The position numbers and the translations under genes are program-made. The notes beneath the pieces were generated by a model, which saw nothing but the letters and a program-made list of their open reading frames with translations, made no database searches and was not told where the DNA came from. This document shows, in pieces, positions 41,380 through 50,559 of a stretch of 64,000 bases of DNA. The stretch's first letter is position 1; each line of letters begins with the position of its first letter. Origin of the DNA: Actinomycetota bacterium (lineage in GTDB: Bacteria > Actinomycetota > Acidimicrobiia > Acidimicrobiales > Iamiaceae). The stretch lies in assembly GCA_019639075.1 (NCBI GenBank), contig JAHBSO010000012.1:1-64000 (forward strand), in the 5' to 3' direction.

Positions 41380-42726
41380 TCAGGCGTTCTTCGGGAGCTC
41401 GCTGAACGGGGTGGAGGCGTCGGGCCCGGGCTCGCGGGGGAGGCCGAGCACCCGCTCGCCGATGATGTTGCGCTGGATCTGGTCGGTGCCGCCGTAGATC
41501 GGCGGGGCCTGCGCGTACAGCGCCGGGCCGGTGATCATGCCGAGGAACGGGTTGCCGGTGGCCTCGTTCAGCGCCTTCTGCTGCTCGGGGGTGTAGGCGT
41601 GGAGCGTGCCCTGGGGGCCGGCGATGCGCAGCCCGAGGTCGCGCTGGAGCCGGACGATGTTGCTCATCGACAGCTTCGAGATGTTGGCCATGCCCGGAAT
41701 GTCGCCACCGGCGGCCCGGGTGGCCTTCAGGCGCTCGCCGTTGAGCCGGCCCAGCTCGCCGAGGATGTGGAGCCGGACGAGGTCCTGGCGCACGGTCGGG
41801 TCGTCGGAGGTGCCGTTGCCCTTCGCGAACCCGATCAGCATCGCCGCGGCCGACGGAGCCTTCTTCTTCTTGTCCTTCGCACCCTCGGCCTTGGCCGGCT
41901 TGGCCCGCTGCTCGGCCTTGTCGGCGAAGTCGCCGACCCGCTTGTCGAGCATCCCGGCGACGGTGCCCGGGGTGACCCGGATGGAGCCGGCCGCGCCGCC
42001 GGCGCCGAGGCCGGCACGCTCGTGGCCGAGGGTGGTGTTGGCGACGGTCCAACCCCGGTTGAGGTCACCGATGATGGCGTCGGATCCCACGCGGGCATCG
42101 TCGAGGAACACCTCGTTGAACATGGCGTGGCCGGTCATCTCCCGCAGGGGACGGATCTCCACGCCGGGCTGGTGCATGTCCATCGCGAACCAGGTGATGC
42201 CCTGGTGCTTGGGGGCGTCGGGCGCGGTGCGGGCGAGGAGCATGCCCATGTCGGCGGACTGGCCGAGCGAGGTCCACACCTTCTGCCCGGTGACGTGCCA
42301 CTCGTCGCCGTCCTGCACCGCCTTGGAGGTGAGACCGGCCAGGTCGGACCCGGCGCCCGGTTCGCTGAAGAGCTGGCACCACGCCTGCTGGCCGGTGACG
42401 ATCGGGCGGACGTACCGCTCGATCTGCTCGGGCGTGCCGTGGTCGGCGATCGTCGGGGCGGCCAGGAGCAGGCCGAGGCCGAACGGTGCGCCGACGGCGC
42501 CGAACGAGCCGATCTCGCGCTGCACGACGACCGAGTCGCTGCGGGACAGGCCTCGGCCGTACGCGTCCTTCGGGAGGGTGGGGGCCGACCAGCCGGCGGT
42601 GCCGAGGCGCTCCCACCACTCGGCGACGGTGAGGTCGGGGTCCCAGTTGTCCTCCAGCCAGGTGCGCAGCTCGTCGACGAGCGACGTGTCGGGGGGGGAG
42701 GTGGGATCGGCCAGGACGTCGGTCAT
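41380..42726 (-). CDS. Acyl-CoA dehydrogenase family protein with Lys/Ala-rich insert
   Basis: A 448-residue FAD enzyme: AWCQLFSEPGAGSDLAGLTS, WHVTGQKVWTSLGQS, PPIYGGTDQIQRNIIGERVL. The Y-E-G-T Glu is Gly; Glu236 in LGHERAGLG fits the isovaleryl-CoA-dehydrogenase-type site. An insertion of about 34 residues (about 262-295, with KAEQRAKPAKAEGAKDKKKK) interrupts the helical C-terminal domain; it is unusual for the family. No copy of the operator palindrome was seen in front of it. Confidence 0.87.
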   Translation of the reverse strand: MTDVLADPTSPPDTSLVDELRTWLEDNWDPDLTVAEWWERLGTAGWSAPTLPKDAYGRGLSRSDSVVVQREIGSFGAVGAPFGLGLLLAAPTIADHGTPEQIERYVRPIVTGQQAWCQLFSEPGAGSDLAGLTSKAVQDGDEWHVTGQKVWTSLGQSADMGMLLARTAPDAPKHQGITWFAMDMHQPGVEIRPLREMTGHAMFNEVFLDDARVGSDAIIGDLNRGWTVANTTLGHERAGLGAGGAAGSIRVTPGTVAGMLDKRVGDFADKAEQRAKPAKAEGAKDKKKKAPSAAAMLIGFAKGNGTSDDPTVRQDLVRLHILGELGRLNGERLKATRAAGGDIPGMANISKLSMSNIVRLQRDLGLRIAGPQGTLHAYTPEQQKALNEATGNPFLGMITGPALYAQAPPIYGGTDQIQRNIIGERVLGLPREPGPDASTPFSELPKNA

Positions 42727-42793
42727 TTCGACAACGTATGGAGCGGCCATCCAGTCGTCAATCGGACACCGGGAGCCCGGGTGCCCCGGCCGC

Positions 42794-44365
42794 TCAGGAG
42801 CGGCGGGTGAGGCGGCGGCTGATCGGTCGGGTCCGCTTGAACGCCTCGGTGAACGTCGCGGCGAGGTCGTCGTACCGGGTCCGTGTCGACGGGTCGGGCT
42901 CCCGGACCGCCCGCACCTGGACCCGGGCGGCGAGGTCGTCGGCGTCGACCATCCCCAGCCGGTCGAAGGCGAAGATCGCCGTGCCGAGGGAGTTGGCGAA
43001 CCCCGGCGACGCGAGCTGGTGCACCGGCTTGTCGAGGACGTCGGCCATGATCTGCGACCACAGGTCGGAGCGGGCGCCGCCGCCGTAGAAGACGTAGTGC
43101 GACATCGTGCGGCCGACGAACTTCTCCACCGGCCCCTGGAGCCACCGGAGGTTGAGCGAGACGCCCTCCAGCACCGCACGGGCCAGGTCGTCGCGCCCGG
43201 TGTCGAGGCCGACCCCGAGGAAGCCGCCCCGGGCCCGGCCGTCGGCCCGAGGCGCGAGAGACCCGCGTAGCCACGGCAGGAACAGCACGCCCGAGGCCCC
43301 GGGTGGCGCCGCCGCTGCAGCTTCGTTGAACGCCTCGTACCGATCGACATCGGTGCCGGCGGTGTCGAACGCGTCGTCGGGATAGACGAACGAGTCGAGG
43401 AAGTGGTCGACCGCCACGCCGGCCACGCCGTTCTCGGCCGACAGCAGGTGCCGGCCGCCGAGCGGGCTCGGGAGCGTGAACATCGAGTGGAGCGGGTCGA
43501 TCTTCTTCTTCGGCGCGTGCGTCACGATGACCGCCGTGGTCCCCATGGCCAGCCCGGCGTGCTCGCCCCGGTGCGCGCCGGCGGCGACGGCGCCCGCCTG
43601 GGTGTCGTTGATGCCCGACAGCACCGGGGTCGACGGCGCGAGACCGAGCGTGGCCGCGACGTCGTCGAGCAGGGGCCCGACGACCTGGCCGGCCGCCACC
43701 GCCTCGGGCAGCTTCTCGGGATCGATGCCGCTGGCGGCGACGAGGTCGGGGTGCCACCCCACCGAGGGGACCGTCCGGTTGTCGGCCAGCATCTGCATGA
43801 ACGCCGTGCACTGGTTGGCCGTCGGTCGGCCGGTGAAGCGGGCGGTCAGGTAGTCGACCGGTTCGAGGAACGCCGCGGTCCGCTCGTAGACCTCGGGCTC
43901 GGCGGCCCGGACCCAGCGCATGTGGTTCAGGCTCATGCCGGCGGTGAACGGCATCAGGCCGTGCACCCGCAGGTAGGTGGGGTAGGCGGTCGGAGGATCG
44001 CGGTGGGCCGCCGGGCCGCCGATGCGCCGGATGCGCTTGGGGGAGCCCCGTTGGTCCATCCAGGTGATCATCGGGAACACCGGCCGGCAGTCCTCGCCGA
44101 CCGGGACGACCGAGGAGTACTGCGCCGACGCGATCACCGCGACGATCGACGCGGGGTCGACCGAGGCAGCCGCGAGAGCACCGAGGGCGGCCTCGAGCGT
44201 CGCCCGCCAGACCGCCTCGGCATCCTGCTCGGCCGCACCGCCGCGCCCGAAGGTCGTGCGCACCGACGCCCGGGCCGAACCGACGACCGCGCCGGCGTCG
44301 TCGACCACCGCGGCCTTCGGGCCGCTGGTGCCGAGATCGACGGTGAGGACGTGCGCGGGGGCCAC
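42794..44365 (-). CDS. FGGY-family carbohydrate kinase
   Basis: A 523-residue kinase. VLTVDLGTSGPKAAVVDDAG is the phosphate-1 loop, TPVLSGINDTQAGAVAAG carries the catalytic Asp region, and FYGGGARSDLWSQIMADVLD the adenosine motif of the FGGY fold. It resembles xylulokinase, but the sugar cannot be read. The GTG follows the zinc-ribbon gene by 23 bases. Unlike its lipid-metabolism neighbours it carries no palindromic operator. Confidence 0.85.
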   Translation of the reverse strand: MAPAHVLTVDLGTSGPKAAVVDDAGAVVGSARASVRTTFGRGGAAEQDAEAVWRATLEAALGALAAASVDPASIVAVIASAQYSSVVPVGEDCRPVFPMITWMDQRGSPKRIRRIGGPAAHRDPPTAYPTYLRVHGLMPFTAGMSLNHMRWVRAAEPEVYERTAAFLEPVDYLTARFTGRPTANQCTAFMQMLADNRTVPSVGWHPDLVAASGIDPEKLPEAVAAGQVVGPLLDDVAATLGLAPSTPVLSGINDTQAGAVAAGAHRGEHAGLAMGTTAVIVTHAPKKKIDPLHSMFTLPSPLGGRHLLSAENGVAGVAVDHFLDSFVYPDDAFDTAGTDVDRYEAFNEAAAAAPPGASGVLFLPWLRGSLAPRADGRARGGFLGVGLDTGRDDLARAVLEGVSLNLRWLQGPVEKFVGRTMSHYVFYGGGARSDLWSQIMADVLDKPVHQLASPGFANSLGTAIFAFDRLGMVDADDLAARVQVRAVREPDPSTRTRYDDLAATFTEAFKRTRPISRRLTRRS

Positions 44366-44388
44366 GACCGGTCGGCCGGTCGGACCGG

Positions 44389-45246
44389 CTACTTCTTGGC
44401 CGGGAGCAGCGCGCCGACGATCAGCAGGGCGCCGCCGACGATCGGCAGGAAGAACCCGACCTCCTGCTTCAGCTCGGCGTTGGCCGTGTCCTTGACGATG
44501 TCGGCCGCGCTCATCCAGTCCCGGACGACCACGGCGATCGCGGCGGCGCCCACGACGATCGCCGCGACGCGGGCGATCGGACGCACCTTCCCGAGGAACA
44601 GCACCGCGCCGACGGCGACGCCGAGGATGCCGAGCGCGAGGAGCAGGTAGGGGTCGTTCGACTCGAACGGGCTCTTATCGGAGGTGGCGAGGTCCCAACC
44701 CGACAGGGAAAGGGTGGTGTCGGTCGCCTTGTCGCTGAGCTGGAACCAGCTGAGGAACAGGCCGACGAGCGCGAGCGCGCCACCGACCACCGCCACGAGG
44801 CCCCCGACGGGCGATGGTTGGTCGGCCGTCGCGGTGCTCGCCGGAGCCGGTTCACCCCAGGTGGGGGCCCCGGGTGCGCCCTGCGGGGGCGCGCCCCACG
44901 TGGGCGGTGCCTGCGGCGGTTGGGCCTGCCAGGTGGGGGGCGCGGCCGCGGGCTGCTCCCAGGCCGCAGGTTCGGCGGGCGGCGGGGCCTGGGGCGCCGA
45001 TGGTGTGGACCACGGTGAGGCCGGCGGCGTCGCCGCCTCCGAGGGCTGCCACGCGCCGGCCGGCGGCGTCGGCTCGGACGGGCTGATCACCTGGGTCGAG
45101 TCGTGCAGGCCGGGGGTGTCGATCCGGGTCGCGTCCTCGGCGGGGGGCATCGCGGCGGCCGTCTCGAGCCGATGGCCGCAGCTCGTGCAGAACGCGGCGC
45201 CCGCCGGCAGTGGCGCGCTGCAGTTCGGGCAGGTGATGTCGCTCAA
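44389..45246 (-). CDS. Zinc-ribbon membrane protein with Pro/Ala-rich linker
   Basis: A 285-residue protein. MSDITCPNCSAPLPAGAAFC and TSCG form a zinc ribbon (C-x-x-C ... C-x-x-C at residues 6-23). A low-complexity Pro/Ala/Trp/Gln linker (about 30-155) follows, then four hydrophobic segments such as VGGLVAVVGGALALVGLFLS and FFLPIVGGALLIVGALLP. The layout, a cytosolic ribbon tethered to a four-helix membrane domain, is common and functionally undefined in actinobacteria. Confidence 0.75.
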   Translation of the reverse strand: MSDITCPNCSAPLPAGAAFCTSCGHRLETAAAMPPAEDATRIDTPGLHDSTQVISPSEPTPPAGAWQPSEAATPPASPWSTPSAPQAPPPAEPAAWEQPAAAPPTWQAQPPQAPPTWGAPPQGAPGAPTWGEPAPASTATADQPSPVGGLVAVVGGALALVGLFLSWFQLSDKATDTTLSLSGWDLATSDKSPFESNDPYLLLALGILGVAVGAVLFLGKVRPIARVAAIVVGAAAIAVVVRDWMSAADIVKDTANAELKQEVGFFLPIVGGALLIVGALLPAKK

Positions 45247-45337
45247 GGCGGGCCTCCTGGGGAGCGGTGGTCGAGCCCCAGTCTGGCGTAGTCGAACGGC
45301 GGTCGCGGGGATCGCGGCCGCCCGGCGGCGCCCGCGG

Positions 45338-46294
45338 TCAGTTCGAGCGGAGCTTGCTCAGCAGGCGGAGGATCTCCAGGTAGAGCCAGATGAGGCTCAC
45401 CATGAGACCGAAGGCCGCGTACCACTCCATGTAGCGAGGGGCGCCCATCTCGACGCCGCGCTCGACGAAGTCGAAGTCGAGCAGCAGGTTCATCGACGCG
45501 ACGCCGACGATCACCAGGCTGATGAGGATGCCAACCGGGCCGGTGTCGTGCAGGAACGGGAGGCTGGACCCGAAGATGAGGTTGATGCCGATGCTCACGA
45601 GGTAGACGAGACAGATCGCACCGGTGGCGGCGACGACCATCGTCCGCATCCGGTCGGTGACCCGCACGACCCGGGTGGCGAAGAGGAACAGCATCATCGT
45701 GAACACGCCGGCGGTGAGGGCGAGGGCCTGGGCGACGATGCCGTTGAACTCGGCGTTGTAGACCGCGGACAGCGCGCCGGCCACCAGGCCCATGCCGACC
45801 GCGTACAGCGGGCCGGTGATGCGGGCCAGCTTCGGCTTGAAGGCGGTGAGGATGCCGACGCCGAGGGACCCGAGCATCACGAGGAGCGCCCAGCCCGGGA
45901 ACTCAGCCGTGGTGGTGGCGACGGTGGTCTCGGTGAGGCCGTTCGTCACCGTGTCGTACGTGGTGACGAACTCGACCGACCGCCAGCCGAACACGGCGGC
46001 GACCATGACGATCCCGAGGAGGATGGCCGAGGCGCTGAGGGTGCCGCTCATGCGCATGGTGTCACCGGTGGCGACGGGCCCGGCGGTGGTCGGTACCTGG
46101 CCCTGCTGCCCGCGGCCGGGCGGGGGCGGGAGGGTGGAGGCGGGCTGGCCGGGCTGCTGGCCCTGACCCTGGCCGAAGATGCCCGGCGGGAGCTCGTCGG
46201 CGGGGGAACCCCAGGAGGGGGTGAACGAGCCGTGGGCCTGTTCGGTCTCCCGCTTGAAGATCGAGTCGTCGAGGGCCGGGTTGCGCGAAGCCAT
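45338..46294 (-). CDS. Bax inhibitor-1/YccA-like membrane protein
   Basis: A 318-residue protein: a hydrophilic Gly/Gln/Pro-rich N-terminus (about residues 1-75), then seven hydrophobic segments. The last two contain NLLLDFDFVERGVEMGAPRY, MEWYAAFGLMVSLIWLYLEI and LLRLLSKLRSN, the conserved end of the Bax1-I family with its acidic Asp pair. The family acts as a pH-sensitive ion leak; its bacterial role is unclear. It is divergent from the DUF983 gene. Confidence 0.85.
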   Translation of the reverse strand: MASRNPALDDSIFKRETEQAHGSFTPSWGSPADELPPGIFGQGQGQQPGQPASTLPPPPGRGQQGQVPTTAGPVATGDTMRMSGTLSASAILLGIVMVAAVFGWRSVEFVTTYDTVTNGLTETTVATTTAEFPGWALLVMLGSLGVGILTAFKPKLARITGPLYAVGMGLVAGALSAVYNAEFNGIVAQALALTAGVFTMMLFLFATRVVRVTDRMRTMVVAATGAICLVYLVSIGINLIFGSSLPFLHDTGPVGILISLVIVGVASMNLLLDFDFVERGVEMGAPRYMEWYAAFGLMVSLIWLYLEILRLLSKLRSN

Positions 46295-46452
46295 GTCCCC
46301 ATTCTGCCCGACGAACCGCGGGACCGGACGGACGCGGCGGCGTTTTCACCGAGGTCGGCGCCGACCGTCCCGACGGGCTCGCCCAGGTCGGGTTGGCGTC
46401 GTGGCGGTCCCCGACCGACACTGCCCCGGTGCCACCCGCCGACCGGACCCCC

Positions 46453-46905
46453 GTGACCGAGCCGACCGTCGGCTGGGGTCGGCTGCTGTGGCGGGGGGCG
46501 ACCAAGCGGTGTCCGCGGTGCGGTGGCGGGCACCTCTACCGGGGCTGGTTCCGCATGGTCGACCGCTGCGGGAGCTGCGGCCTGCGCTTCGAGCGCGAGC
46601 CCGGGTTCTTCGTCGGCGCGTACCTCATCAACTTCGCGATCGTGATCGTGCTGCTCTTCGTCGTGTGCATGGGCTACGTGGCGATGAAGGCCGTCGACGC
46701 GTCGGCGCCGCTCATGCCGATCATGGTCGTCGGGCTCGTCCTCGCGGTGGCGGCCCCGGTGCTCTTCTACCCCTTCTCCCGAACGCTCTGGTCGGCGATC
46801 GACATCGGCATGACCCCGCTCACCGCCGACGAGGTCGACGGCGCGGCCGCCGCGCTGGCCCGGGGCGAGGTCGGGGTCGCGGCGACGACGCCACCGGTCG
46901 CCTGA
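46453..46905 (+). CDS. DUF983-family zinc-ribbon membrane protein
   Basis: A 150-residue protein. RGATKRCPRCGGGHLYRGWF and RCGSCGLRFE give the C-x-x-C ... C-x-x-C ribbon, and FFVGAYLINFAIVIVLLFVV and IMVVGLVLAVAAPVLFYPFS two membrane segments, in the order of DUF983. The GTG at 46453 is preferred; TTG at 46393 would add a tail without coding character. Function unknown; some DUF983 genes lie near cytochrome oxidase loci, not seen here. Confidence 0.8.
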   Translation: MTEPTVGWGRLLWRGATKRCPRCGGGHLYRGWFRMVDRCGSCGLRFEREPGFFVGAYLINFAIVIVLLFVVCMGYVAMKAVDASAPLMPIMVVGLVLAVAAPVLFYPFSRTLWSAIDIGMTPLTADEVDGAAAALARGEVGVAATTPPVA

Positions 46906-46961
46906 CCCTCCGGCCGTGGGATGCCCATCGCTGGGCATCCCACCGGACCGGACCGGCTCGC

Positions 46962-47036
46962 TGGAGGCGGCGCCGGGAATCGAACCCGGGTACAGGGATT
47001 TGCAGTCCCTTGCCTAAGCCACTCGGCCACGCCGCC
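46962..47036 (-). tRNA. tRNA-Cys(GCA)
   Basis: Acceptor GGCGGCG pairs with CGCCGCC, D arm, anticodon arm GGGACTGCAAATCCC with anticodon GCA, T arm CCGGGTTCGATTCCCGG, discriminator U, and an encoded CCA. All four arms pair. It follows the DUF983 gene on the opposite strand. The 46906-47183 gap holds this tRNA and the repeat at 47085. Confidence 0.95.
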
Positions 47037-47084
47037 AGGGGCCGGGTCACCATAGTCGTCGTGCCGGCCCGACCGGTACGACGC

Positions 47085-47166
47085 CTCTGCTGTTCGTCGA
47101 GCGGGAGGGAGCGCAGCGACCGGGTTTCTCTGCTGTTCGTCGAGCGGGAGGGAGCGCAGCGACCGG
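47085..47166. repeat. 39-bp tandem direct repeat
   Basis: Two perfect 39-base copies (47085-47123 and 47128-47166) with a 4-base spacer, starting CTCTGCTGTTCGTCGAGCGG and ending GCAGCGACCGG. Its gcgagcg/ggagcg composition resembles the element at 30846. It lies between tRNA-Cys and a lipoprotein gene. Confidence 0.8.
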
Positions 47167-47183
47167 AGTCGAGACGGAACCGG

Positions 47184-47561
47184 TCAGCCGCCCCCGCCCG
47201 ACGCGGCCGTCGTGGTGGTCGTGCTCGCCGCGGGCGACGAGGTGGTCGTGGTCCCGGTCCCGCCGGCGGCCGTGGTCGAGGTGGCGGTGGCGTTCGGGTC
47301 CGCCGTGCACACGCGGACCACGAAGCTGTAGGTCGCGAGCTCGGCCGAGTCCTTCGCCAGGTCCTGGTCCTCGTCGAGGGCGATCATCGTGGCGTCGTCG
47401 AGGCCGTCGAGGATGCAGGACACCTGGGCGGGCGGAAAGGTGTCGGCCAGCCGCTCCTCGACACGTTCGCGGCGCAGCTCCTCGGGGGTGGGGTCGTCAC
47501 CGCTGCAGGCGGCCAGCAGCACGACGGCAGCGAGCACCGCCACGGCCTTCGGGATCGGCAC
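47184..47561 (-). CDS. Small hypothetical lipoprotein
   Basis: A 125-residue protein, GTG at 47561 after GAGGAG. MPIPKAVAVLAAVVLLAACS is a lipoprotein signal with Cys19. The mature part is acidic, with two Cys residues (VSCILDGLD and VVRVCTADPN), and ends in a Thr/Ser/Ala/Gly tail (about residues 95-125) of low complexity. No family recognised. The longer frame from 47726 is not coding before the GTG. Confidence 0.75.
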   Translation of the reverse strand: MPIPKAVAVLAAVVLLAACSGDDPTPEELRRERVEERLADTFPPAQVSCILDGLDDATMIALDEDQDLAKDSAELATYSFVVRVCTADPNATATSTTAAGGTGTTTTSSPAASTTTTTAASGGGG

Positions 47562-47719
47562 GCGAGCTCCTCTCGGGGGGTTGGTGCGGGCATTGTCCCA
47601 CGCGTCGACCCGAGGTCTGCGTCCATCGAGGTCGAACGTCGGTTTGCGTCTCCTCGCCGGGTGGACTGGACTTGGAGCGCACGTATCCGCCCTAACAGCC
47701 GGAGGGTCGAGGCAGTTCC

Positions 47720-48388
47720 ATGGCAATCGAGACGGAGACCAAGGACTGCACAGCGCTCGGCGACGCCGAGCTCCAGGAGCTGGCGGACCTGAGTGCAGAA
47801 GGGCCGAGCCGCTACGAGGTGGGCCTGTTGTCGAAGGCGGCGGAGTCGTGGGTGCTCGTCACCCTCGCCCGTGAGAACGGCCGGCTCAAGGGCTTCTCGT
47901 TCAGCACCCTGGAGCGCATCGGCGGCACGCCGAGCGTGATCGTGGGCCTCGCCGCCATCAAGCGCACCGCGAAGCGCGACACGGTCCTGCGGGCGATCGT
48001 CAACGACCAGCTCCGCCGAGCTGTGCTGGCGTTCCCGGACGAGGACGTGCTGGTCGGCACCCGCTTCGCCACGGTGTCGGGCTACGACGCGTTCAAGGCG
48101 CTGAACGACATCGTGCCCCGCCCGGACTACACCGCCACCGGCGAGGAGCGGGCCTGGGGTCGGCGCCTGGCCAAGCGGTTCGGCATCGACAGCGGCCGCT
48201 ACGACGAGCACGCGTTCATCGTCACCGGCGACGACGCGTACCCCGAGGTCCTCGACCACGACTCGCTCAAGCCCGAGAAGATCGAGCCGGGCTTCGAGGT
48301 GTTCTTCGCGTCGATCGACACCGTCCGGGGCGACGCGCTGATCGCGTTCGGCTGGGCGATGGCCGACGACCTCGTCAAGCTGGCCTAG
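47720..48388 (+). CDS. Conserved hypothetical protein, possibly GNAT-like
   Basis: A 222-residue acidic protein. The part from SWVLVTLARENGRLKGFSFS through PSVIVGLAAIKRT to VLRAIVNDQLRRAVLAFPDE resembles the strands and helix of an acetyltransferase fold, but the pyrophosphate loop is not clear. The C-terminal half has RLAKRFGIDSGRYDEHAFIV and EPGFEVFFASIDTVRGDALI. No signal peptide. GGAGGG lies about 21 bases upstream of the ATG, too far for a normal ribosome site. Confidence 0.6.
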   Translation: MAIETETKDCTALGDAELQELADLSAEGPSRYEVGLLSKAAESWVLVTLARENGRLKGFSFSTLERIGGTPSVIVGLAAIKRTAKRDTVLRAIVNDQLRRAVLAFPDEDVLVGTRFATVSGYDAFKALNDIVPRPDYTATGEERAWGRRLAKRFGIDSGRYDEHAFIVTGDDAYPEVLDHDSLKPEKIEPGFEVFFASIDTVRGDALIAFGWAMADDLVKLA

Positions 48389-48428
48389 CCGCCGTCCGGG
48401 CCACCGGCCCGGGGCGTCGGACCCGAAC

Positions 48429-49052
48429 GTGGAGCTCTCCGAGGCGATCCGCCGACGCCGGATGGTGCGGGCCTACCGGACCGATCCCGTCGACCCCGGC
48501 GTCGTGGACCACCTCTGCGACCTGGCCCGACGCGCGCCGTCGGCCGGCCACAGCCAGGGCCTCGACCTGCTGGTGCTCGAGGGCGCGGATCAGGTCGGTT
48601 CGTACTGGGACGTGACGCTGCCGCCGGCGCGGCGGGCGACCTTCCGTTGGCAGGGCCTGCTCCGGGCCCCGGTCCTGCTGGTGGTCGTGGTCGATCCCGA
48701 GGCCTACGTGGCCCGCTACGCCGAGCCGGACAAGGCGGCGACGGGCCTGGGCGGGGGAGCGGCGAACTGGTCCGTGCCGTTCTGGTGGGTCGATGCCGGC
48801 GCGGCGATCGAGCACGTGCTGCTCGGCGCGGTCGAGGCCGGCCTGGGCGCATGCCTGTTCGGGCTGTTCGAGCACGAGGCGGCGGTGGCGGCGCGCTTCG
48901 CGGTTCCGGAGGGTCGGCGGTTGGTCGCGAGCATCGCGATCGGGCACCCCGATCCCGGCTCGGACGGGCCCGGACGGTCGGCCGATCGGCGTCGTCGAGG
49001 CCTCGACGAGGTGGTCCATCGGGGTGGTTGGACGTCACAGGCGGCGCCCTGA
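48429..49052 (+). CDS. Nitroreductase family protein
   Basis: A 207-residue FMN protein: MELSEAIRRRRMVRAYRTDP and LARRAPSAGHSQGLDLLVLE give the N-terminal FMN phosphate region, and VDAGAAIEHVLLGAVEAGLG and ASIAIGHPDPGSDG the C-terminal FMN loop. Such enzymes reduce nitro groups, quinones or flavins; substrate unknown. GTG at 48429. It starts 40 bases after the preceding gene. Confidence 0.85.
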   Translation: MELSEAIRRRRMVRAYRTDPVDPGVVDHLCDLARRAPSAGHSQGLDLLVLEGADQVGSYWDVTLPPARRATFRWQGLLRAPVLLVVVVDPEAYVARYAEPDKAATGLGGGAANWSVPFWWVDAGAAIEHVLLGAVEAGLGACLFGLFEHEAAVAARFAVPEGRRLVASIAIGHPDPGSDGPGRSADRRRRGLDEVVHRGGWTSQAAP

Positions 49053-49106
49053 ACAGGCAGTTCCACTGCCAAAACGGGTGCGTGACCCAACTCACATGAC
49101 GGTTGA

Positions 49107-49970
<864 letters not shown>

Positions 49971-49983
49971 GCCTGCGCTCGAT

Positions 49984-50019
49984 CGTCGAAGGCCCCGGCT
50001 CCGGCCGGGGCCTTCGACG
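49984..50019 (+). terminator. Terminator after the rpf-like gene
   Basis: A perfect 15-bp stem (CGTCGAAGGCCCCGG and its complement) with a 6-base loop, 14 bases after the stop. It has no T-run, as is common in GC-rich actinobacteria. Confidence 0.75.
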
Positions 50020-50121
50020 CGTCCGGACCCGTGTCGGTCGGGTGACGATCGTGCGACCGGCGTCACATCCGAGGTCGTCCTGTGGTTCGATGGAAGCGAC
50101 GCGACCGAGGAGGTCCGCCCG

Positions 50122-50559
50122 GTGCAGGTGCAGATCGTGCTCCAGGAGAAGGGTGCCGACGTGGTGACGGCGGTCCCCGACACGACGATGCGCGACGTGA
50201 TCGCGCTGCTCGACGAGGCGAGGATCGGCGCCGTCGTCATCTCCGCCGACGGTCGGCGGTTGGACGGCATCCTGTCCGAGCGCGACGTCGTGCGGGCCCT
50301 CGCCCGTCACGGCGCCGATGCCCTCGATCGCCCGGCTCGCGAGGTGATGACCACCGGTGAGCTGTGCACGTGCGGCCTCGAGGACACCGTCGAATCGCTG
50401 ATGACGACGATGACCGAGCGGCGGGTCCGCCACATCCCCGTGGTCGTCGACGGCGACATCGGCGGTCTCGTGAGCATCGGCGACGTCGTGAAGTCCCGCA
50501 TCTCGGTCCTCGAACACGAGACCCGAGCGCTGCACGACTACATCACCAACCCCTACTGA
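50122..50559 (+). CDS. Two-CBS-domain protein
   Basis: A 145-residue protein. Two CBS modules are visible: VTAVPDTTMRDVIALLDEAR to LSERDVVRALARHGADALDR, and MTTGELCTCGLEDTVESLMT to LVSIGDVVKSRISVLEHET. The pair forms a Bateman domain that binds adenosine nucleotides. No enzyme domain is attached; such solo proteins usually regulate others. GTG at 50122 follows GAGGAGG. Its end overlaps that of the convergent menE. Confidence 0.87.
   Translation: MQVQIVLQEKGADVVTAVPDTTMRDVIALLDEARIGAVVISADGRRLDGILSERDVVRALARHGADALDRPAREVMTTGELCTCGLEDTVESLMTTMTERRVRHIPVVVDGDIGGLVSIGDVVKSRISVLEHETRALHDYITNPY

Noticed and set aside
46393..46452. Longer TTG start for the DUF983 gene
   Set aside because: The added 20 residues are Pro/Asp/Arg-rich and lack family similarity; the GTG at 46453 begins near the conserved ribbon.
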